Source: Scolanthus callimorphus (Eukaryota > Cnidaria > Anthozoa > Actiniaria > Edwardsiidae). From it: 64,000 bases of DNA. Where the stretch lies: contig JAWWUD010000095.1 of the NCBI GenBank assembly GCA_033964015.1, positions 372,001-436,000 on the forward strand, in the 5' to 3' direction. The position numbers were made by a program, and so were the translations under genes. Positions 55,630 through 64,000 of this stretch are shown here, piece after piece (the stretch's first letter is position 1; every line of letters starts with the position of its first letter). Under the pieces are notes generated by a model. It ran no database searches and had not been told where the DNA came from. It was given only the letters and a program-made list of their open reading frames with translations.

Positions 55630-56610
55630 CACACTAAGCGGAACCACAGCGACGTTAAAGAGATCGACGAGGACCTCGGAAGTTGCTCACCATACTACAT
55701 TGCCCGCGGAGCTCACTTTGAAGTGTGCGTGTGTGTGTGTGTGTTTTTAAAACTGTTCACGCATTGTGCAATCCGTTACATGTAATACGTCCATGAAGCC
55801 TACAATCGTGATAGCGTTTAGCCGATGTTTTTTTTACATCACCAAGTGTGCTAAAGTCGTGAGACCGCTCCTTTAATGGGTTTCTGGCTATTTTGCGAAA
55901 AACTTTATCATGGTGCTTCTCAGGGTTGCATCTTTTCTCTGTGACGCGTCTGGAGAAAAATGGAACTCTTCTTGATATATTTATGTTGGCCCTGGGCAGT
56001 GAAACTGCCGCAAAGTTGGTATGCAGGGCTGGCCGATTGCTGGCCATCCTATATGTATAATATACTGGCCCTGTTGGCTCTACTTTTGCGTCAGTGAAGC
56101 ACCACTTCATCTGCTTCATGGTCAACTGAGTTTTTATATAGTAAAGATATATAGTAAAGACTATATAATTGACTCTTACCCTTTATTTACTTCATAGGAG
56201 CTGTCCCGGTGCCTTTAGAAGATAAATCCTCTCCCTCTTCCGCTGAAGCATTTGAACTTCGAATCAGCTATATGTATCCGGCCCTGCCGGTTTATTTCCC
56301 ATGTCTTTGCAAGCACATAGCTAACCAAACTTTTGTGTCTTTCTACACTCGATGGCTAAAGATGGAAATATGTATTCCTTGACATATCAAGTTGACAACC
56401 AAATTCGAACTAATTATGTCAGAATGAGATCGTATTTTTTGCTGCTTTGACTTTCAATAGAGCGCATCATCTAATTTTCATTGACCAACAGGTAGAACTG
56501 GTAACAGAATAAACTTCTTTCAAAAACTATCAACATTGTAAGACAGGGGGGCAGGCTGTTACCACCTGATCCATTCTTGTAACAGGTGGGGCTTTGTGTT
56601 GTAGGGTATT
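55630..56610. other. No confident gene
   Basis: GT microsatellite at about 55,725-55,745. A 122-codon minus-strand frame (56,125-55,757), basic and without recognisable motifs, could be a repeat relic; not called. Confidence 0.35.
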
Positions 56611-56616
56611 TCATAA

Positions 56617-57005
56617 TACAGTAAAAACCCGCGTATAAGAACCTGGGCTTTAAGAACCTGTTAGGCTAAAATTTTGAATTAGGTTCTTGTCAGTTGAGTT
56701 GCTGTAAAAGTGTATTGGTATAGAAACTGCTGAATTAAGATCATAATCTGATTACATTTGAAAGTTTCTGAAGTAACTTGACATAACACATTATTTTTTC
56801 TTTCAAGCTTATGTACTATGTTGAATGTCTATTGTGTTTACCATCAAATAATTCCTCAAATTTATTTATAATATATTTAAATGAAATTCATATGAAAATT
56901 TAAGAACCTTGTAGGTAGTCTAAATTTGCTTTAAGTACCATTTAAAGAACCTGCTTAGGCTAAATGAAAAAAAATCCAGGTTAGTATACGCGGGTTTTTA
57001 CTGTA
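56617..57005. mobile_element. TA-flanked MITE TACAGTAAAAACCCGCGTAT, copy 2
   Basis: The ends TACAGTAAAAACCCGCGTAT and ATACGCGGGTTTTTACTGTA are exact mirrors. The interior has repeated AAGAACCTG. Relative of 544-1,026. It ends 163 bp before the SLC7A6OS start codon. Confidence 0.85.
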
Positions 57006-57167
57006 TTAGTCTCAGTTCAGTATTATCGTAGATCAGATTTTTTGCCATGGTATCAAATGTAAATGAAATGTGCGTCCGACGATGTCCCGCGCGCGCGTCT
57101 CCCTATGTGTGATGGTAACCCTGTGTCAGAGACGTGGCCTGGCTCCTTAGCCAGGCGGAACACAAAC

Positions 57168-57261
57168 ATGGCGGCCGTGGATGACAGTGATCCAGGCGGA
57201 GGAAAAAGACTCGTGCTTCGCGTAAAACGAAAGAGGACTGAAGACCATGTCGAGGCTTTGG
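57168..57261 (+). CDS. SLC7A6OS: SLC7A6OS exon 1
   Basis: ATG at 57,168; KRLVLRVKRKRTEDHVEAL; donor GTAGGT at 57,262, phase 1. A second donor 4 bp on (GTAAAC) would not fit the next exon. Confidence 0.85.
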
Positions 57262-60200
57262 GTAGGTAAACCAGTATACTCGCCGACTGTGAGTTACACT
57301 GGACCTGTAGAGGCTGTCTTTTAGACAAAAAGGTGCACAAATTATGCGCATTCCGAAGGCGAAGGATTCTGGAACGTGTTTCATTCATTTTGCTACTAAG
57401 ATTATTTTATACAATTCCTTGTGACCTTGACTTGTAAGCTATATTTGCTTTACTGAACCAGCCCAACTAACCAGCAAGAAAGCAAATCGTAGAGATAATT
57501 TCCATTGCAATATGATGCAGCATACAAAATTAAAATTTGTTCTCGCAAATTGATTTCAAAAGAATGTGTTACTGTTTAGTGTCTGTAGATGTTATCGTAA
57601 ATTCATCCAGACTACAATGTAGCAAGCTTGACCTTATTAGACATACTCTTTTATCTTTGACGTTTTTCCTGTTTTATTTTAGTCGTTTCGCACGTTCCAA
57701 GCAAGAAGGCCAAGGAGAAAAGTGAGGACAGTGGAGCAGGTTAGCAATTCTTTAACTAAAATAATATCCTTTAAACTTTGCAAACGGATTCTTGAAAACA
57801 CACTTACAGATAATTTTGTCATGTGGCTAACAGTGATTAATGCGAACATTGCTGGACAGAGAGGTTAGGGGTGCATAACAAAAAATTGACTATTCCATTG
57901 ACATTCCCAGTTTTGCATGACTAATGAAGGGGGCATTGGATATGTGATATTTTATTGCAGTTTTCAAATAAATTTGGCTCAGTAATTCGGTAAAATTGAT
58001 GCTAAAAAGATGCAATATTTTGTTATTCTAATTCCGCTGCATATGTGCGATTTAGCTTTAAAACACACAATTTTTCGGAAAACAAAATCTGAAATGATGG
58101 TAATTCAGTATTATCTTTTTACCACGATAACATTCTGCATTTGGCTTCCTGAACCAGTTTACTTACATAGTCAATCAAATGCGATAATTATTGTATTGTC
58201 TTGTGAGTTCTAGACATTGTATTTGCGATTTTTGGATGCGATATTATGGTATTCGACGGTCCACTGCACACCTCGCCTAATGTGTGGTTCCCCCAGGTAA
58301 GTTGACCCCTCCACCCCTCTGGAATTTCCAACCTCTTCCGTGGGAGGGGGGATGGATATTTTCTGGAACCACACAATGGTAACCACTGCAGAGGACTATA
58401 AGGTTTATCAGAGTCTCATTTCGCTCAATCAGCTGATGATCAGGATGATTACTTAACATTAATCTTCTCATTGTTGCAGTTGACCATGTGTTCACATTCC
58501 TTGGAACATTTGGGGAAGGAGACAGCTTGACGTCTCAGCATCTTTTGGTAGGGTATAGACTTTCACATTTTCTCTTCATTACTGATAATTTAGATGTTGA
58601 TATACTTCTGATTGATATTATACATGTATTTCATTATTCTTGCCATATGTATTAAGAAAGAATTGATCATCAAATAAAATCTAAAAAAAACATAATAATC
58701 TTCTTTATTTGCATCTCTGCTTACAAGGTTTTTTTTACATAGTTACAGAAACAACTGTTTACAATATGCAATTTGTTTAAATGTAATGTTGATTTATTCC
58801 ATTCAACAGAAAAAGCTCAATTCAAAGCCTATTAGCCATGATAATGTAAAAAAGAAGCAGGAAAGTAATTTGGAAGGCAGATTGAATAAGCTACGACAAG
58901 AAAAAAAGGTAAAAATCTAAAATTTTGTGCAGACTTTGGGGGGACTGCCATATTTTTCAGACGGGGGTGCTCGCCGAGACAAACAAATTTGACCCCTAAA
59001 AGATACAAAATGGATGTAACCAAGCTTCAGAATAACCCCTAAAAGATACCATTTTAATAGCAAACACAAATAGAAATGGGAAACCAATATAAGGAAGGCA
59101 AAGTTAATGGAAATAATTTTTGACACTCATCTGGAACCTGCTCTAAGCAAAGTTTTAATCCATTGTCAAAAGCAAGACTATTTGTTTATTTACAGGCATC
59201 GCATCAAGATGCAAGATTTAAGTTACTCTCTAAGAATAGACCAGACCAGGATGCTGATGGAAGGTAAATATCAGTTTTTTGCCACCTGAAAATTTGTTGA
59301 TGATTTGGGCAAAAGTGTGGGCAATAGTGTGCATAGTGTTTTGGGTTTGGTGTGAGAAGCTTGTGTTGCAAGTTGATTAACTTTGTGCATTGAAATCAGC
59401 TGTAAAACTATTCTAGAGCTTTTTCTTTGCAATTTCAGATTTTTCATTTACTGTACCAGTAAATGCATTTGAAATTACTGGTATAATGACTGTCCAGGAA
59501 AATGAGAGAAAAACAAGCTTTGCTCAAAGACTTTCATGTAATCCAAATTATTGTTAACAAAACTGGATTGATAGGTAGGAGCTCCTTTTCTAATGTGGCC
59601 CACCTACATACAGTACAGTCTGGATGTATGTTAACACTTACACGCGTGTAGTGTAGGTGTAGTGTGCGTGTAGTGTGGGTGTAGTATGACATGAAAAGTG
59701 CGTGTAGTTTTCCTTTGTTATGCAGGAATGCAGGGATGACTTGAATCAGCTTGTCGAATGAATCGGCTTGTTTAAAAAGTATGTTCAGTAACGTAAGCTT
59801 CCGAGCCGTCAGTTTAGTAACGTTGGATAAGCCTTTGATAACTATTCAAATAAAAAAAACAATCGCGATGAATTTGTACCAAATTAGTCCTAGAGAATAT
59901 GTTTTAGACATTTTTTCAAATGCGAAGTTTCAGCGCGAGGGAAAATAGTGTCAAAACATGTTGAACTGACTAAAGCATCTTTTGGACCTTTTCATGTTCG
60001 ACTTGCCATTCACTCTAGAACTTTGCGCTTGAAGTTTACAAGATAACTCTTCTAATAAACAACAGATCGCGATGAATCTTATATCAAATTAATCTTTGAG
60101 ACCTAGTGAGTGCGTTTTTTCGATGCGAAGTTTACAGCACAAGGGAAAATAGCGCACACGTCGACACGCTTTAGTCCGCTGAGCATGTTTGCATACTCTT

Positions 60201-63200
60201 GATTTCAGCTCAATAATTAGGTAGAAATCTGTGTGTAGTTTGCTGAGTGGAGTACACTCAATCCCAAACTACACCCACACTACACCCACACTACACGAAA
60301 AAAATGTCAACATACATCCAGACTGTACTGTAGACCTCTCACTATAGAAGGCACATTGGCCAGACAAGGAGGAGTTATAAGTTACTATCATAGGCATTCT
60401 AGACTTGCCACAAGTCAACCTCTCAAAGGACACTAACTAAAGCGAGCCGAGATGAGTCGTGAAGCGATGAGAAGTGAGCGCAGCAAGCTTTTGTGAGTCG
60501 CGAAGTGACAAGCGAGCATCTTACTAGCAATATCTCTTTGAATACACATATCAACTACCGGTTTTACAGGGCTTTAAAAAAAATACGTGGAAAAAATACC
60601 GAAATTATGCTAGATTTCAGGGCAAAATGCACACAAATTTATGCAGAAAAGCTGGAAATTATGTGGGATTGCCTTAGTAATTTTTGGGAGAACAGATTTT
60701 TAGGAAAATAGTCAATTATACAGGATTGTTCAATAATTTTGGAGCAATACTGCTCCCCCCATTGTGAGGATGAAAATAAAAAAAATCAATCGATCTTGAT
60801 TATTACATTTGCATTTCCATTCTTACTATTAATATTTTATTCTGATGTATATTTTGTCTAGTGCTCCAGCAAATGGTATTGTAGTTAAGGAAGAGGAAAG
60901 TTCAGAGTCAACTGATGCCGCTGACGATGAGGTCAAACAACTCTTTAAAGTTTATGATGTTATACGTGATGAGCAGATATCAAACCAGAGGTAAGTTCAC
61001 AGACAGAAAAAAAATGAATTGTTACCGGTACCTATGGAAACCAGTATTCAAAACACACAATACCAAAGAACAAATCTTTTTTCTAGGGCTTGTGTCTACA
61101 GTAGCTATAGTTTAAGGACCGATTTCAAAATTCTAAGGATCAAAAAGCAGCTTTTCCAAAAAATGGTTGGCATAAATTGATTTCTGAAAATTGGAACTGG
61201 ACAATTTACATTTGGACAAGAAAATGTATATTTGATGCTTCAATTTATTTCCTATGAGACAAAGTACAGAAAAAATAACAGTGAACAAAAGTTGCAAAAG
61301 CTTAAGCCATTGAGAATTTAGGCATTTTACTGAAAATTCCTGTTGGTTACTCCCAAATATACACTACAGTAAGGGCCAAGATTGCAAACAAGGGCAATAT
61401 TTTATTTATGTGTTCCAATAGAAACATTATGCTTCTAAATCACAGATCCAGTTCTTCAAATAACAGATCAGAAGATCCAAATGCAATTTTGTGCAACTCA
61501 GTAAAGATGATCCGCGAGAAACTTACAGTTGATAAAGGTAAGGCAAAAACTCATACTCAGAAACTCATACTCAGGTATTTTTTGGGGGTGTAAAATGTTT
61601 GTCTTGCATTATTTTTTGGGGTTTGCAATATGAATCTCCATCTGACACCCCCTGTCATGTTTGCTATGAGTACCCCATATCCCCCTGGACAAATTTCTCA
61701 TACAACCTCCTATTTATTTACAGCCTCCTATTTATCCATGCATTTCTGATAAAGTAAGCTTTCATGGATCACGAAAATGGATTCTGGGAGATCACGCTCT
61801 GCTCACTGTTGTTGCTTGCCATGGCACGATTTAACGCTATAAGGGACCGGTATCTAATGCAGTATCCTCAAATGCATGTGACTTTGACAAACAATGTGAC
61901 CATTGATATTTTTGAATACCACGGACAATTTACTGTATGCAGAATCTGAAATTCTTATCAGAAGGGGATCTACTGTCACTTCCAAATAAGGTTTAATACT
62001 TCCAAATTTGGTTTTGGCTGTGAGCATTTTAAAAATGGCAGGCTTGTTCAGGGTATTTTTGATATGATCCTCTACCAGTATCAGTAAATGTTAACTGGAC
62101 TTTCCAGTTTTTAACCTTTTTTATTGTCCTGCTTTAGATAGCAACCCTGGAGCTGGTATTGGTGAGAAGGGTTATGTGTATGACTACTATTATGCTGATG
62201 ACTACAGTAAGGACTTGCTAGGAGATGTGTAAGTACATTACTGATACTTTTTCTGCTATACTTTGCTTTACACGGTCCACTGTTTTCTGCAACTTGTCTT
62301 GCAATCCATTTTGAGACAAGTTGCAAGAGCCATTGCAGCTGATATTTGCACACCAATTTCAAAGTTGTCCATCATTTTGATACAAAACGCACATGCAAAA
62401 TTGCGAGATAAGTTGCAAGATTCGCTGTTACACGCTGCAATGCGAGACAAGTTGCTGCAATCTGTTGCGAGAAGTAGAATCGTATCCTACTTGCTGCAAT
62501 GGTTACAGCAACCTGTCTCGCAATGTGCAGAGGATGTTACATGGTGCAATGGCTCGTGCAACTTGTCTTGCAATTGCATTAAAATAAGGAAACCACTTCT
62601 GGAAATTTTATAATGAATTAGGAGCAACAGTACGACGTTGCAACCGTATCCCACGGTCCTCAAGAGGCAACTGCCATTCTGTTCATCATAAAATTTCAAG
62701 TAAGTGATTTCGTTCTTTTATTGTTATTAGGCCTACTGGATGACTCAAAATATTCATTCTCATATCAGTTGAAAATATCGCACAACTTTCCTTGAATGAG
62801 CCGATGGAAATCGAAGTGCAAATTTAAATGATTACATTAATGACTGTCTAACTTCTCTTACAGGGTGGAAATAACTGGAATCAATGATGATGATCTCTTC
62901 TTGGAGACAGTGGACCGAGAGTTTGATGAGATGTTTGAAGATGATGATTCCAATGGTACATGAACACAGCGTGATAGGACACTTTTCAATTTTTTGGGCT
63001 ATTTCGTTCATTAGCATCATGACTGAGTGGTTGGCCTTTTGGCCTTGCAATCTGGTGATGCTGTATTTGATCAGAATTTGCAGAATATAATTTCTCAAAA
63101 CAGAGCACCCATTGCATTAGACTTGACACAAGTCGACCTCCCTAATGATACCAGGAAAAGTGAGCGAAGTGAGCCAAAAGAAAGTTTATTTGAGAAAGTC

Positions 63201-63996
63201 TATTATAACAATTTAGTATAAACCAACTAATGGTCTATTACAAATCCTGCATTCTGATTGGCTGAGCTACTAATGGTCTATTAGTGATAGACCGTGCTTG
63301 GCAAAACCACCACCTTTCTTTGCAAGAAAACTTGATTTTTTCAACATAAAATAATGGAATTCATTGCCAAAACCGACCAACTAGTTGGTTTATACTAAAA
63401 CAATTAGACCTCTCGTCCTCATGTGCTATGATATCAATAGACCATTCGGCCTTCGGCCTCATGGTCTATTCATCATAGCACATTCGGCCTTGAGGTCTAA
63501 TATTGTTAAATAGTTGATGTTCGCGGGTGTAAATATAATGTTTTGGGCCCGACTCAAGTTCATTTGAGCACTGAGGAGGGCCCAAAACATATTTAAGCCC
63601 AAGAACATCAACTACATTACTATTATTATAACTTTGGAGAGCATTGAGTACAAAAATGAGAAAATATGGCGACCATCATAACACCGATTGACAGGCGGCC
63701 CGCCAAAATGATCATTAGAGCCCGGATAATATGCCACAATGCTCGCCAAAGTTATAATAAATACCGTTAGCACCCACGAACGTATCTGTTAACCTCAAAT
63801 TGTGAAAAAGCGATTGCCTGGCCTGACTTCTTGGGTGAAGGTTTTTTTTAACAAAATAGCTTCATGACATATTTATTGTTGTGTTTTACAGATGAGAACA
63901 ACTGGCGGAATGATTACCCAGATGAAGGGGAGTGGTCATCGGAAGAGGAGCAGCAAACCAAACGACTTCCAGATCCTGACTTTGGCTTTGACATTG
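57168..63996 (+). CDS. SLC7A6OS: Gene span: SLC7A6OS / Iwr1 orthologue, ten exons, 3' end at window edge
   Basis: Iwr1 (yeast) and SLC7A6OS (vertebrates) bind assembled RNA polymerase II and carry it into the nucleus. Exons: 57,168-57,261, 57,683-57,739, 58,480-58,547, 58,810-58,908, 59,196-59,263, 60,862-60,990, 61,422-61,537, 62,138-62,228, 62,864-62,955, 63,892-63,996. All nine joins agree in phase. About 306 codons are seen, against roughly 309 in human (from memory), so little is missing. Recognised by the start VLRVKRKR, the DPNAILCNSVKMIREKLTV block, the YVYDYYYADD Iwr1 motif and the acidic end with NNWRNDYPDEGEW. Introns carry several MITEs. Confidence 0.9.
57683..57739 (+). CDS. SLC7A6OS: SLC7A6OS exon 2
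   Basis: 57 bp, acceptor TTTTATTTTAG, VSHVPSKKAKEKSEDSGA, donor GTTAGC. Phase 1-1. Confidence 0.8.
58281..58375. mobile_element. TGTGTGGTTCC MITE, copy 2
   Basis: Mirrored TGTGTGGTTCC and GGAACCACACA ends in SLC7A6OS intron 2. Related to 16,756-16,965. Confidence 0.7.
58480..58547 (+). CDS. SLC7A6OS: SLC7A6OS exon 3
   Basis: 68 bp, acceptor TTGTTGCAG, DHVFTFLGTFGEGDSLTSQH, donor GTAGGG. Phase 1 to 0. Corresponds to the family's F-x-L/F-x-x-T region. Confidence 0.85.
58810..58908 (+). CDS. SLC7A6OS: SLC7A6OS exon 4
   Basis: 99 bp, acceptor ATTCAACAG, lysine-rich (KKKQESNLEGRLNKLRQEKK), donor GTAAAA. Phase 0-0. Confidence 0.8.
59196..59263 (+). CDS. SLC7A6OS: SLC7A6OS exon 5
   Basis: 68 bp, acceptor TTATTTACAG, ASHQDARFKLLSKNRPDQDA, donor GTAAAT. 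Phase 0 to 2. Confidence 0.8.
59611..60330. mobile_element. 720-bp TA-flanked element with CAGTACAGTCTGGATGTATG ends
   Basis: The 25-bp ends (59,611-59,635 and 60,306-60,330) mirror each other with one mismatch, and TA lies on each side. Subterminal GTGTAGTGTGGGTGTAG repeats at the left are mirrored at the right. No transposase. In SLC7A6OS intron 5. Confidence 0.85.
60331..60850. other. SLC7A6OS intron, nothing recognised
   Basis: Contains GAGTCGTGAAGCGATGAG and GTGAGTCGCGAAGTGACAAG, short related phrases near 60,450-60,515. Confidence 0.5.
60862..60990 (+). CDS. SLC7A6OS: SLC7A6OS exon 6
   Basis: 129 bp, acceptor TTTTGTCTAG, VVKEEESSESTDAADDEVKQ then LFKVYDVIRD, donor GTAAGT. Phase 2-2. 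Confidence 0.85.
61422..61537 (+). CDS. SLC7A6OS: SLC7A6OS exon 7
   Basis: 116 bp, acceptor TTCCAATAG, SEDPNAILCNSVKMIREKLT, the best-conserved block of the family; donor GTAAGG. Phase 2 to 1. Confidence 0.85.
62138..62228 (+). CDS. SLC7A6OS: SLC7A6OS exon 8 (Iwr1 motif)
   Basis: 91 bp, acceptor CTGCTTTAG, EKGYVYDYYYADDYSKDLLG, donor GTAAGT at 62,229. Phase 1 to 2. YVYDYYY is the Iwr1 core. Confidence 0.9.
62262..62620. repeat. Clustered GCAATGCGAGACAAGTTGC-type repeats, both orientations
   Basis: Variants of GAGACAAGTTGC(A) and its complement recur about eight times, so the stretch can fold in several ways. In intron 8. Confidence 0.7.
62864..62955 (+). CDS. SLC7A6OS: SLC7A6OS exon 9
   Basis: 92 bp, acceptor TTCTCTTACAG, DDDLFLETVDREFDEMFEDD, donor GTACAT. 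Phase 2 to 1. Confidence 0.85.
63216..63396. mobile_element. AGTATAAACCAACT-ended foldback
   Basis: Ends mirror each other; TGGTCTATTA and variants repeat inside. Confidence 0.65.
63400..63768. repeat. Cluster of further foldbacks in SLC7A6OS intron 9
   Basis: 63,400-63,509 (AATTAGACCTC arms, CGGCCTTCGGCC loop), 63,515-63,613 (GTTGATGTTC arms with TGTTTTGGGC inside) and 63,622-63,768 (TTATAACTTTGG arms). Confidence 0.65.
63892..63996 (+). CDS. SLC7A6OS: SLC7A6OS exon 10
   Basis: 105 bp, acceptor TGTGTTTTACAG, DENNWRNDYPDEGEWSSEEE, RLPDPDFGFDIG, then GTAA at the very edge read as a donor. Phase 1-1. Confidence 0.8.
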
Positions 63997-64000
63997 GTAA

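Noticed and set aside
57537..57725. 62-codon ORF overlapping SLC7A6OS exon 2
   Set aside because: Other frame; exon 2 in phase 1 fits both neighbours and the family.

Overview
The window looks like nuclear DNA of a marine invertebrate, most likely an anthozoan cnidarian such as a coral. This is inferred from three things: small exons with GT/AG introns; a secreted protein combining PA14, pentraxin, fucolectin and LamG modules; and a very dense load of TIR elements, foldbacks, BEL/Pao and LINE remnants. No ribosomal or tRNA genes, CRISPR arrays or bacterial features were seen. The species cannot be named from the sequence alone.

Layout. (1) 1-18,851, minus strand: a multi-exon gene for a modular secreted or surface protein, read right to left as signal peptide, PA14-like domain, a further segment, pentraxin-like domain, fucolectin/F5-8C-like domain, two LamG-like domains and FN3. 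It continues past the left edge. Its introns hold a broken LINE, several TIR elements and a repeat family rich in TGACGTCA. (2) 19-30 kb: a short SUKH-like ORF, a LINE fragment on the minus strand, a BEL/Pao LTR retrotransposon (21,606-27,017) with a truncated 5' LTR and 5-bp target duplications, and more repeats. (3) 30-37 kb: repeat-dominated. A 1.12-kb inverted repeat (31,087-36,670) has one arm split by a TGACGTCA minisatellite element that the other arm lacks. A candidate minus-strand exon lies at 30,794-30,982. (4) 38.6-46.9 kb, minus strand: at least six exons, all joined in phase 1, coding a protein with repeated W-Y and TDxxY-x-K-x-AK-x-GG motifs like vertebrate C7orf57. (5) 47-52.7 kb: no gene recognised; foldbacks and a LINE 3' end. 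(6) 52.8-54.1 kb, minus strand: an ENPP-family ectophosphodiesterase in one uninterrupted reading frame. (7) 57.2-64 kb, plus strand: ten exons of the SLC7A6OS/Iwr1 orthologue (RNA polymerase II nuclear import adaptor), running to the right edge.

The host genes do not form an operon or an obvious pathway; they are neighbours with separate roles (surface recognition, an unknown probably ciliary protein, extracellular nucleotide or lipid hydrolysis, Pol II import). Exon joins were set by reading splice sites and checking codon phase by eye. Where every phase agrees confidence is high; the join between 13,032 and 11,714 is unresolved. The most unusual features are the TGACGTCA element family with a covarying end hairpin, the split inverted repeat, and repeated short perfect tandem duplications, several of which break reading frames.
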